Source: Spodoptera frugiperda (taxonomy: Eukaryota > Arthropoda > Insecta > Lepidoptera > Noctuidae). From it: DNA of 64,000 nt. The notes below the pieces were generated by a model, which saw only the letters and a program-made list of their open reading frames with translations, did not search any database and had not been told where the DNA came from. The DNA lies in contig NC_064242.1 of assembly GCF_023101765.2 (NCBI RefSeq), positions 6,312,327 through 6,376,326 of the forward strand, read 5' to 3'. Made by a program: the position numbers and the translations under genes. Within the stretch, counting starts at the first letter, position 1. The number at the start of each line of letters is the position of its first letter. Positions 38,801 through 49,203 of this stretch are shown piece after piece.

Positions 38801-41580
38801 AATATAGAACTAAAATCTTATTGACATTGAACATAAGATTAGGTTAAGTTTGCCATTTTAATTCAATATTGTTTTGTTAATCATTTTCATAAACAAGTAT
38901 TTTTTCAGAAACCTAAAATATTGTTACTTATATTTAAAAAAAATATATAGATACAGTTTTGTGATGACAACATTGAATCTCAAAATAAATATCGTGCACA
39001 ATGCACATAATATACTTAAGTAAAGATACTATGAAAAAATGTACATATTTCAGAAACTAATACATGTAGTTATTCAAAGTATTTCTCATTACTGTACCTA
39101 CTCATAATACTTACGTACTTTAAGTATATAATGGAGGTCAACAAGCCAATTATGTTCACAGGTCATTTGTAGGATAGTATCTACGTAGTCTACCAACTAT
39201 TTGGATACCTACCTTCTTTTTATTATAATAAATAATGCCATTATTCGAGAACGTTCTTTCGACTATTTTTCCAGTGTCAATTTTTATTTATTGAGTTTCT
39301 ATTCTTTTTTTCATTCATCCTTCTCTGTCCGTAATGAATGCAAGGCAATTAATAAATGTCATTGGAAGTATACCAATTCAGAAATAATTTTGTTTGTACC
39401 TGGTACCTGCCTGGTCCCTGTGTGAAACTGAATCAAGTTTTTTTGTACCACAACGGCATAGGTTAACCAGGGCAAGTCACAAACACAAACAAGTGAAACA
39501 GGTATGTCAATGACGTAGAGACAAGCCCCCGCGACCAGGTATTATTGAGAAATCAAAACAAGTTATTGCTATAAGCAGAAGTGCTAACATTTATGCAAAT
39601 AATCGTGCTTCAGCAATCTGCGATCAACGATGACGAGAACTAAACACATTGATTAGATAACTGCAGAATATTGTTCAAATTCACCTTTTGGTCATTTTAT
39701 TTAAAAGAAAGTGACGCGTACAGTATAACAAATGCGACTACATAAATGTTACGACATACAACTAGACGTTAAAAGTAATTAAGCATGGATTTATGTTACA
39801 CGCGAAGGGCATTCATTGGTCATAGTATCCATACCTAAGTACTTAAGAAATCTTCGACCTCAAGTTTCTGTTTTATACAGACGATGAAACTCACCTAGTT
39901 AACATAAAATATTAATAACGTTATCAAACCTTATCGGAACCGCGTCTAGCTGTGAAGCCGCTATATCGAATAGTATAATAGCAGTAGTACCCGGTAGCAC
40001 AGAATTCGATTTTTACGCTATCTATAGAACACATTGACGACTTCGATAACAAACGCCTAAACAAGGGATTTCCTGGTGCCGTCGAATGTAAGAAACCTGT
40101 AGTAACATTGTGATTGTTTTTGGTTTTGTTTTTACAATGATATTTAGTGGCATATTTCGAAATACAATACATATTTAACACAAAACTACAATTTCACACC
40201 AGACTTTCAGTCTTGGTTGATTGCCAAATCTAATTTTAACAGACTAGGTACCTTTCTGATCCTGTATCTGCATTCTCTAATTCTCTAATTAAATAGCTGA
40301 ATAGTTTGTTTTGTGGAATGCAATTATTTTCGCAAATCGTTAGAATTTTCTACTATTCTAGATAGTCATGTTCCATAGTGCCATCTATCAGACATCATCA
40401 CATCTCAAAATCCCTTTTCTTTCATTCTGTTTCTACAACACTATATGTAATTATTTATGTAGAAAGCAATCTCATATGAATATATCTGTGTGACGTCATA
40501 TCTTATCACACGCCGGCTACATTCAATTTCATGCGCTTAGAAACAGTTAAGCTCCTTAAAGAAATTACGAAATATACGAATTTATACTTTTATCAATGGG
40601 CAATCGGAGATTTATGCTATTTAGACTTTATTATGATATATTGCTGCATGTGATTACTTATTAAGAGATAAAAAAATTACAACTTTGGAAAAGAAAAACA
40701 GACTGTAACTTAGAAGGACTGGATGCCATTGTAGTGGTGATAGAAGAGTAGTGAGTGAAAAGTAAAGTATTAATTGAATGCATGCTTTATACTACATTTA
40801 TAACTATAACTAATCAACAAACTTTTAGAAATAATGCAAAACCTTCCTTACTTGGCTTAAGAATTAGGAACATGATATAGCATTCTAAGAATGTTTATAA
40901 TCTACGTGCACGTGTTCCGACCGCAAGACCGGTTCGCGCAAAACGAACGCAAAGAGAATGTAATCTTATTTCTAAGGCAATAGAACATTCTACTAATTAC
41001 CCAGCAAAACTATTTTGAGCGTGCCAAATACGCAGTTGTGCATTCATTATACATTTTAGTACAGTTATTGCATACACACAAGGCTATAAACAATACACAA
41101 ACAACTAGTAAAAAATCTTAAATAAAGCAAAATCTCAGAATTACGATAAACTGCTTTATGACTTCTACATAAATACTAACCACAATTTAACCAAGCACAA
41201 TTCAGAACAATATGACCACTCTGCCAAAATGGCAACAAATCAACAAAAGCTGTTAGTCAACAAAACATATTATCCATTACTAATGTCTAATCCATGGTAC
41301 TCAAGGATAAAGAGCTTTGGCATAGTGTCTATATTCTGCAAGCATTTATTTTGCAGATCATGATTCCAAATAATTCCTGACCGATTTTCTATAGTTATTA
41401 TTTGCTTCAAAAACACTAGTAAGTAATTACCAAATCAGTGCAATACTCGAGAAAAAAATGTGCAGTAAGCAAACTATAAAATGGATATTAAATTACAAGA
41501 AGTACTCACTTGGCTGGTTTACTTTTCATCCAAGCAGGAAGTGTGAATCCATCCTTAATCTCAGGGTCACTTGACGCCAT
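32526..41580 (-). CDS. Six-exon gene, uncharacterised 322-residue protein
   Basis: Coding exons in transcript order are 41580-41510, 36045-36007, 35835-35588, 35221-35133, 34157-33964 and 32853-32526. Every border is GT/AG and all split codons resolve, giving 322 residues that start MASSDPEIKD and end ELREMNFWSPTSM. There is no signal peptide, membrane segment or long coiled coil, and the protein looks largely disordered. Visible features are a hydrophobic-aromatic stretch FFYIRYPRTDVLFGKP (about 53-68), a Ser/Pro segment SLPATPAHSPPGSPTSRRR (about 189-207) of the kind often phosphorylated and bound by 14-3-3 or proline-directed kinases, and a conserved-looking C-terminus. That C-terminus (KPSELREMNFWSPTSM) and the HSPP...FFTSP region weakly recall vertebrate p33MONOX (KIAA1191), but I would not assign it on that. 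Exon 1 lies in the duplicated segment, and exons 2-6 occur once. The gene is certain; its function is unknown. Confidence 0.85.
32854..33963. other. Intron 5 of the six-exon gene
   Basis: A 1.1-kb intron with GT and AG ends on the minus strand. No exon or repeat recognised inside; the minus frame at 33490-33690 is unsupported. Confidence 0.7.
33964..34157 (-). CDS. Exon 5 of the six-exon gene, Ser/Pro-rich
   Basis: A 194-bp exon between TATTTTAG and GTACGT encoding VAHQIISSKSSRGF through SLPATPAHSPPGSPTSRRR to MNGN, with an Arg codon split into exon 6. It is GC-rich relative to its introns, as expected for coding sequence here. Confidence 0.85.
34158..35132. other. Intron 4 of the six-exon gene
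   Basis: About 1.0 kb, AT-rich, with no recognised content. Confidence 0.7.
35133..35221 (-). CDS. Exon 4 of the six-exon gene
   Basis: An 89-bp exon between TTTTCAG and GTATGT encoding residues 121-149, NSVTSKPKPAGTDDG and onward to GNSIVK. It ends on a codon border. Placed by phase agreement with exons 3 and 5. Confidence 0.8.
35222..35587. other. Intron 3 of the six-exon gene
   Basis: A 366-bp AT-rich intron with no recognised content. Confidence 0.7.
35588..35835 (-). CDS. Exon 3 of the six-exon gene
   Basis: Starts after ATTTGCAG and ends before GTAAGA. It encodes residues 38-119, including EFEPFAGSPPAPEDS and the FFYIRYPRTDVLFGKP stretch. Phase in: one base completing Ser. Phase out: one base of a Val codon. 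Confidence 0.85.
36007..36045 (-). CDS. Exon 2 of the six-exon gene (39 bp micro-exon)
   Basis: A 39-bp exon between acceptor TGTACAG and donor GTGAGT. It completes the split Lys codon and encodes KRNMVAQFNNIL, ending two bases into a Ser codon. It is too short to show as an open frame and is placed by splice phase on both sides. Confidence 0.8.
36046..41509. other. Intron 1 of the six-exon gene
   Basis: A 5.46-kb intron. No additional exon is supported inside; the minus frames at 37178-37375 and 39924-40181 have no splice or domain support. The left copy of the duplicated segment begins inside it at 38752, with no visible junction because the flanking sequence here is continuous. Confidence 0.65.
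41510..41580 (-). CDS. Exon 1 of the six-exon gene (left copy)
   Basis: ATG at 41580, 23 full codons and two bases (AA) of a split Lys codon before donor GTGAGT. It encodes MASSDPEIKDGFTLPAWMKS and a short basic end. An identical exon stands alone at 53577-53647. The following intron is 5.46 kb and contains the left border of the duplicated segment at 38752. Confidence 0.85.
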
Positions 41581-43099
41581 TATAATGTCAGAATAATAAA
41601 AAAGGGGAAAAAGTTAATAAATTCACTTAATTACAGAGAATAAAAAGACAACTGTCTTGAACATAAACTAGAAACTGAATGATGTTTTATCTTGAGCAGA
41701 AATGATAAGATTGTTTCAGTTGGCAATAACATATGACAACATTACGAAACAAGAAAAAATATTGAAGATTTGACTTTAATAATAACAAGAAATTATTAAA
41801 CTAAATGAATTAACTAAGTAGTGCTCAAGACACCTGGGGTTCACTAGACTTCATTAAAAGAGAAGATGAAGCCATCTGAAACAAAAAATGGCATCATTTT
41901 ATTCAAATAAAATCTTTGAAGACTTATTTTCTTAGTTACTACTGTTAAATTAATACCATGAGAAGATTTAGAAGAATCCAGTGAAAGTATTTTGTTTCAT
42001 GTTATTTTTATAAACCACACTGAACCAATATTATTGTCTTAAAGTTAAACACACCTTGGCCTGGATGCTCAGAACTCACAAGAGCGACACAAACAAATGT
42101 TAACATGTGACTAAACTCAGTATGCATTACATTTTCCTTGTATTTATTTGTTAGCACAGCTCTTTTATGTCTATCAATATAATCCCACTCATAATTTAGT
42201 CACATGCAATACAGAACTGAATTTCAAACAATGAAAGTACTATGTGTAACTAATAGCTTGTAGGTTACACATTGGACATACAGGCTTAAATGTGGGCCTC
42301 GATTATATTTACAAACAACCTGCACCACTACAATAGACAATACAATTTTAAGTAATGAACCAAATAAACAGTTTTCTTTTGAACTTATCTTTGGAATTGC
42401 AAATGCAAACAAGAAGTAAAATTGTGTTATTTAAAAAGACCACATGCAAACAATGAACATTTAGTGTAGCATCTTTTAAATTATTTTGATATAATATTGC
42501 CACTTTCCTGTTTAGATTCACTCGTTATTTTAAACCTACATGCAACTACATAAAGTTTCAATGTACATAAAGACCCATATCAAAATATTGCCACATTTCC
42601 TCATTGTGACACAGAGTTTACATGAACAATTGATTATTTTTTACCTATGTCCATTGCATTAGAAGCCCCTATGCAATTGGTAGGTAGTACATTGCATAAC
42701 TGCAACGTATGTACATCAATATAATACACATCCATCACGAGGCAAACCCACGAGACGGTAATGTTAGTTTCAATGTCACGACAATCACAATCTAATTATT
42801 GGTACACGCAAAATAACACATGTTCTAGTTACCAACAAATAAATAACCACGTAGGCAATCGTCACCAACAACATTTTATAGTTATTAGATAGATGAAACT
42901 AAGTATTTACATTATAATAACCAAGCATTTAACGTAAATGTTTATAAATAAAAGATATTAGATGATGTAAAATATACCCGAACCACCAAGATGAACATTT
43001 GTTACACCACGGAATGCATTTATCTCTAAATATATCAATACCACTGTTATATTACATTAAAGATTTATATTATTAAGTATAAAAAATATATTACTTACA
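41581..43099 (-). other. 5' leader region of the six-exon gene
   Basis: No coding exon is needed here, but the sequence suggests an untranslated leader. A strong donor (CT followed by GTAAGT) ends a possible exon at 43099. A good acceptor (TTTTTTGTTTCAG) ends at 41876, so a second leader exon could run from 41875 to the start codon at 41580. That leader would carry a 16-codon upstream frame (41825-41875). This splice model is inferred from signals only. Confidence 0.4.
41825..41875 (-). other. Possible upstream ORF or alternative first exon
   Basis: Directly after the putative acceptor at 41876 lies ATGGCTTCATC, opening a frame of 16 codons (MASSSLLMKSSEPQVS) before TGA. It could be an upstream ORF damping translation of the main frame. 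It could also be an alternative coding first exon ending at CCCCAG before GTGTCT. It is unchanged in the right copy (53893-53943). Confidence 0.3.
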
Positions 43100-43586
43100 G
43101 TTTCAAGAATAATTTCTGAGGCACAAATGATATTCAGCATTCTAACGAGTTTATGAAACACCCAATGTACGAGAGAGACTAACAAATAAAACAAAGACAA
43201 TTCAATATGGCAACCTAACCTGGCATTTTAGAAATGCCATAGACAAAGAGCTACTCACAGACTAAAAGACCAACTACATACAGAACAAAACTAGTAATAC
43301 ATGAAAAATTATATTAATCAAAATGAGTTATTATAATATGTATATAGGAAGGGTACATCTTTTTATCGGATTACAACCAGAAAAATAATCTCGATGGATT
43401 TGCTCCATCTCATCTCAATCATCATTTAGTCAGCTGATATATCAAATTGACACTGACAGCAAGTCAATTTGACATATATTTTAGGTTATATATTTGACAA
43501 ATGAAATTCTTAATTTGAGATGCAATAAAAACAAACTGTTGTAACTCATAATAATACTACCTCATTAAAATTTTTAAGAATTCTCC
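43100..43586. promoter_or_regulatory. Likely divergent promoter between the six-exon gene and HIGD2A
   Basis: The minus-strand gene's leader exon appears to start just above 43099 and the HIGD2A start codon is at 43587 on the plus strand, so both transcription starts should fall in this interval of under 500 bp. No TATA box can be assigned with confidence in such AT-rich DNA. The right copy holds the equivalent interval at about 55170-55663. Confidence 0.45.
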
Positions 43587-44142
43587 ATGATGTCTAACGA
43601 GGAACCCACTGACCTGGATTGGGTGCAGCTCCGTAAAGAGATGGGAGCGCACCAGCATGTCGAAACAACTAGTGAAAAATTCGGAAGAAAATTTTCTGAG
43701 AATCCTTTCGTTCCTATCGGTATGATCGTAGAGCATTTTAGTTGAAAATTTATCACATTCATATAATCTCTATGCTGTATTCCAATGTATTTATCCTCTT
43801 GGAAATGAACTTTCATAGTAGCTATTTACAAGATACTTATGCAATAGCTTAAAATATGATAACCAGATTATTGCTCAATATTTTTTCATGCAATAGAGAT
43901 AATGAAACATCAGACAAAGTTATGGCGCCAATGTTAATTAAAAACCAACAAAAATATATTGTCACTTTCCAGGGTGTTTTGCCACAGCAGGAGCTCTGTC
44001 ATATGGACTTTGGAGCTTCAGAACAGGGCGCAAAAAGATGTCTCAGCAAATGATGCGACTCAGAATAGTCGCACAAGGATTTACAATCACTGCTTTAGTT
44101 GTTGGTGTCATGATGACGACCGGGAAAAGTCTAACAAAGTAG
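43587..44142 (+). CDS. HIGD2A: HIG1 domain protein, HIGD2A type (left copy)
   Basis: Two exons, 43587-43719 and 43973-44142, joined in phase 1 (ATCG before GTATGA; TTTCCAG before GGTGT), encode 100 residues. The N-terminus MMSNEEPTDLDWVQLRKEMG is followed by the family signature FGRKFSENPFVPIG (32-45). Two hydrophobic segments lie at about 43-60 and 81-95. Between them the HIG1 motif Q-x3-R-x-R-x3-Q is complete at 69-79 (QQMMRLRIVAQ), the form found in type 2 HIG1 proteins. Members sit in the inner mitochondrial membrane and help assemble cytochrome c oxidase and respiratory supercomplexes, like yeast Rcf1. There are two in-frame ATGs at the start (43587, 43590) and either may be used. The stop is TAG at 44140-44142. 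Frames at 43856-44053 and 43959-44225 are shadows. Confidence 0.92.
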
Positions 44143-45373
44143 TTGCTGCGATTCATTTGATATTATTGATTTTACAATTTTCAATAAGACACAATGGATA
44201 TTTAAGTAGTATTTTTATTAAATAGAATAATCTCACTTGAGGTATTTTTAATATATGTCATCATAGTATATTAGCATGTTGAGTATTCAACACACTAAAA
44301 TGTACAACACACATATTTTTAGTCAATGTTTTAGGAGTTTGTAAATAAAAACGATAAGGTTCTTGTTTTTTGCTGGTTGTTGCATAATAATTGATTAATT
44401 TATTCATATTGCCCAGCTCTAAAAATTGTAAATTAAGTAGTAAAAACATTATAATGATTTAATTTGTAAATGTTTCATGCTTCTTTTTGCTTTTAAAGTT
44501 TTAATCTACCATCTAGATATAATCATGGGAGTATATTTTTATAGTAATATAAGCTTCTTTCAAATTCAGCATAATAAAATGTAGACCATAATGTTTTTCC
44601 TATTAATCACCCCAAATTTATAGCATTGTCTGTATTTTTCAAAGGACATGTAGAAAATATCATACTTTTATTTAATATTCTTAGATTTTAAAGATAAGAG
44701 AGAGATTAGACCACACATCAACCAAGACAAAATACTTGGTTAAAAACTGCATACTATAGTACTTGTACATCAGAGTTGCTAGTAGTATGCTTAAAGTTTC
44801 CTTACTATGCTTACTACTTGAGTAAAACAGTTTAATGTCTTCCCTAGCCACTTGACCGAGGTCTTTTGTGGATTAAAATCCCATACATTCCATAAAAATA
44901 AAAAATTACCACAAAGTTGTAATACTACTGAATATAAGACTAACTGCTTGCTGAAAATAAAGCCGTTGCTTTTGCTTGAAAAGATGCTGCCGTCTTCATA
45001 GTACTCAAATAAGTACACCAAAATTGACTAATAATTTTTCTGTACTTATTTTTGTGCCAAATGACCAGTATTCAAAACTTAAAAAAGCGCTGTGAGGCGG
45101 ATCGATCGTAGACTATTCATTCATTTTTCATAATTCATTCATTTCACTGTCATGTAAAAGGTTCATGTCAGACAGTAAAAGTTCAATGGGTTCAATCAAT
45201 CAATTATTTTTGTTTTTGTTGACGCTCTCCCACTCAGTTCCTATTATTTTTACACATTAAAAACATGAAGATAGTCATTATTTTAGAAACAACTAGATGA
45301 TATAAATTGCTCTGTATTGGACAGTGTATTTAGAAAATATATTAATTTATCAGAAATACCCACCTACCTAATA
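44143..45373. other. Spacer between HIGD2A and TASP1
   Basis: About 1.2 kb that should contain the HIGD2A 3' UTR and the TASP1 promoter and 5' UTR. AT-rich, with no coding signal; the two copies differ here by several SNPs and small indels. Confidence 0.6.
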
Positions 45374-46854
45374 ATGAATGGGTTTATAGCTGTGCATTGT
45401 GGTAATTTATTTTTTTACGATAAAAGACGTAAATTAAAATAGATCGGATAATATGTTGTAACCATTACCGTAATCTAGTAGCTACTAAGTTCTACAACAA
45501 ATTTCAGGTGCTGGTTATCACAGTGATACATTGAAAAAGGAATATCAAAAAACTTGTTATCTAGCATGCAGGAAAGCTGCCACTGCCCTCCAGCAAGGTG
45601 GTAACGCCGTAGATGCGGTAGAGAAGGCCATAATAGGTTAGTATTTTCTATTGATTTTTCATACCCTTCATTCCTATTGGTATTGAAATCTATATGAAAA
45701 TAACAGTTTATGAGTGACTAATTAACTTACCTGCCTGCCCATCAATTTATTCTCAATTATTATCCTATCGTTTTGTTATTATTCCAGAATTAGAAAATAG
45801 TCCACTAACTAATGCTGGCTATGGATCAAACCTAAGTTGGAATGGCACTGTAGAATGTGATGCTTCTCTCATGAATGGTCAAACATTGCATTTTGGAGCC
45901 TGTGGAGCTGTTTCGAATGTATGGAATCCAATCACATTAGCCAAACAGTTGTGCATAAAACAATGTGATAATTTGTCTTTGGGTCGAGTCCCTCCTTGCA
46001 TTCTTACTGGACATGGAGCTCGTTCTTGGGCACAAAGACTGGGACTAGAAATTGTAGAAGATCACAAAATGGTCTCAGCACGCGCATTTCGAAACTATAA
46101 ACATTGTAAAAGAAAGCTGAAAAGATATTCCATACAAAATGATATTAAATTTAGTCCTCTAGACACAGTTGGGGCAATTTGTGTGGATTCTAATGGTATT
46201 GTAGCTTCTGGAGCTAGTTCTGGTGGTGTTTCGTTGAAGCATGAAGGCAGAGTTGGCCAGGCTGCATCTTTTGGCAGTGGAGTTTGGGCAGTAATGAGCA
46301 GGGACGGCACTAAACCTTCAGTGGCCTCTTGCACCTCTGGATGTGGGGAACATTTGATCAGAACACAGCTGGCTAAAAATTCTGCAGAAAGTTTGCTTGA
46401 CCCTTCTCCAGTATTAGGACTTGACAAATGTTTGAAAGAAAATTTCCTACAGTCACCTTTTTTATGGGATGTCCCCGATAGGCTCGGTGGAACCTTAGCT
46501 TTGAAATTTGATGCACTGAATGGAGAAGGAGAATTACTTTGGGGGCACACTACAAAAACAATGTGTATTGGATACATGTCAACTGAAAGTGACAGACCAA
46601 AGGTATTGTATAGACTATTTTTCAGGTTTTGAAATTGTGAACAATGTTTTTCCAAACCAAACACATTATTTTCATGATTATAATGTTTTAATTTTGTAAA
46701 TTTTCAGTGCATAATTTCTTATCTGCCACAAAAAGTGGAACCAGGCCAGAAGGCAGTTGTATCAGGACAGTCATTCAAACTGTCCATGCAGCCCTGTCCT
46801 GTACAGTGGGAGGTAAAAGCAGAGTCTGGTTGTAATGGATCTCTTCTAGAATAA
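45374..46854 (+). CDS. TASP1: Threonine aspartase 1, taspase (left copy)
   Basis: Four exons, 45374-45401, 45508-45636, 45788-46602 and 46708-46854, all with GT/AG borders and matching phases, encode 372 residues. The protein is an Ntn-hydrolase of the asparaginase 2 family. Landmarks are MNGFIAVHCGAGYHS at the start, the NAGYGSN and ECDASLMNG segments (about 61-84), and the catalytic Thr179 in LDTVGAICVD (codon 46165-46167). SSGGVSLKHEGRVGQAASFG follows, then SCTSGCGEHL. Family members cleave themselves before this Thr into alpha and beta chains, then cut nuclear substrates such as MLL/Trithorax and TFIIA after Asp. It is shorter than the roughly 420-residue human enzyme, mainly at the N-terminus and before the catalytic Thr. 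The start is chosen because the first exon supplies the conserved beginning; the frame is open upstream, so a longer N-terminus is possible. Confidence 0.93.
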
Positions 46855-46879
46855 TGTAATATATTTAGATGTAAGCACA

Positions 46880-46916
46880 AATAAATAAAATGTGTGAAGT
46901 GCAGTTGGAAAATAAA
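46880..46916 (+). terminator. TASP1 polyadenylation signals (left copy)
   Basis: Overlapping AATAAA hexamers at 46880 and 46884, with another at 46911, lie 26-57 bases after the TASP1 stop, so the 3' UTR is short. Conserved in the right copy. Confidence 0.6.
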
Positions 46917-49203
46917 GTTCATAGTACCATGTGGTTTTTTATTTAATCATTCACTCTACACTGGCAGATGTTATCTTCAGTAAGGACAATATAAAGTTAA
47001 TAAATAATAATTTTATTGAGTTTATTTTGTATTTGTCCTAATATTTCAAAGAAAACACAATACAATGTTTAATAAGAACTGTATTCGAGAAGTTAAATGT
47101 GTGTGCTAAAATATAAATTCGGTGAGAGGCATTTATTAAGTACCTTACTATAATAAAAGTAAATTACAAATAATATCAAAAAAATGGAGTTAAAATCATA
47201 AGTCATTGTATGTCCATGGAGAAATAAATCAGTACATTTTTGTGCTTCACCTAAATTAGGAAAAAATAGCCTTTACTTCAATTATTACCAAATAATTTGG
47301 AAGTCAGACATTTTTTGTCAAAAGCTGTTTATCAAATAAATATTATAATCACACTTTAAACAATTTTCTGCAATGATTTCATCACAGTGATGAAAAGCAC
47401 CATCTTTAGTACCAATAAACAAGTATATTATTAACATTCGATTAAATCAAATTATGGGGCATCAAAAGGCACTAGTCTACAACAATAATGTACTTGCTGC
47501 TATTTAATAACTGTTTCAGAGGTCCACTGCTAAGTATATTTCTATGAAAAACAAATATACATCATCCAATTTATAATGAATTGAATAAGAGAAAGATTTA
47601 CAAAGTTTTTTTTAGTTGTTAACACAATAAACTTAATCTACCTATTTATGATCGCAAAGTACCTACGACAATGCAACATAAGCTGTCATATTACGTTTGT
47701 TTGTACTGGAACAAAATGTGTAATGAAATATTAATAAAGATTACTGTAACTGTAATAATATCATTAACTTCTTATTAAAAGAAACTAGAGATAAACATAC
47801 AAAATAGGTACACTAAGTACTTGTACAATAATAACATACAAATAAAATATATTTGTACATAAGTGCTTGACACACAAAATATAAGTAAAGAATATCATAC
47901 AATATGTACCAAAAGCTGATGGTTAACTTTATTGTGATTATTTTTATAGAATACATTATTTTGAACAATATAATCATGGTAATATAAAAGCAATGGTTTT
48001 GTCATTTTGGTACATTGCATTACATACACATGTTATGTTAGACGAGGAGTCTATAAAAAGAGAGCATTCAGTACCTATTCCATTCTCGTCACAACCATCG
48101 CTAAATTTATAAATTCTATGTACAAAATAATTTACTCCAGAAAAATAATATTCCATATTTTCGGCATTTTCAGCTTGGTACATAGTATACGGAAAGATAA
48201 CCTATCAAATACATACACTGAGAAACGATAATACAATAATATTATGTATTCCAGAAGTCACAGATATCACTGGCAAGGCAATAAACTAAGAAAAACATCA
48301 CAAAGTGTAGGTATTGTATTAATCAAACTACAAATTAAACTTATATTTACATGAATAAAAAAGATTTACATAAATTTTATTGATGCATCTTAATAGCCTC
48401 AAAATAAGTTTGAGTATTAATCTCAAAAAGTAAAGTAAATAAAATGTATTTAATCTAAAATAGTAAATTATTTGGTCCTGTAAAATAAAATTGATCCATA
48501 CATTACATTAAAATTATTCCACTGTTAAATAGCAAGCTTTATGCTATTATGTTGTTAGTCTTTACTACACCGGTAAATCATATAAGCTAGTACTACTAAC
48601 TACTGTAAACAAATTATACTAAGAAGAAATGGTCCGAAAGAGAGAAAAACAGGCTTCATTTACGTGATTCTATTTGTAGACAATTATATTTTAGAACAGC
48701 TGCCCTAAATGTTTTGTACAGTGCGTAAAGTTTAAAATAAATATCAACAAACAAAAATCTTAGTCATGTCTAGGTACCATTCATACCTTTTTCATAGAAA
48801 ATAAATTAAGTTTGTACTTAATTTTATTATTTCAAAATAATTAGCTGCCTTATAAACCATGATTATTGATGCATCCAAACTATGAAACCTAATTTTACGT
48901 ACTATGCTGTTTATTATTTACTGATATTCGTGTCATAGACGTTTACGTTACAGGTTTTAAAGCTAAACAGGAAATTTATTGTCACCCATATCAACAAAGT
49001 AAATGCCAACTAATACTGGTTTCAAAATAAAATAAAAAAAGTATTTTATCACATTATCAAAACATTGCCAATTTGTCTTAAGTATGTTTGCAATATTCCA
49101 ACCGCGCGATCATATCGAATATCAAAATACAAGGCATCTCATCAGTCTGTAATACATTCCCAACTTCCATCCTAAATTAGTCAATAAACATTCAAAAAAT
49201 ACC
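46917..49203 (-). other. Probable long 3' UTR of Girdin/Daple (left copy)
   Basis: This 2.3-kb stretch between the convergent TASP1 and Girdin genes has no supported coding frame and differs little between the two copies. TTTATT words at 47012 and 47021 read as AATAAA on the minus strand and sit just past the TASP1 end, so a long Girdin 3' UTR meeting TASP1 tail to tail is plausible. Transcript data would settle it. Confidence 0.4.

Noticed and set aside
43856..44225. Two + frames overlapping the second HIGD2A exon
   Set aside because: They are other-frame shadows. The frame spliced from 43719 to 43973 carries the HIG1 motif.
46095..46664. 189-codon minus-strand frame opposite TASP1 (and 58186-58668 in the other copy)
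   Set aside because: It is the antisense shadow of the conserved TASP1 exon and shows no family features.
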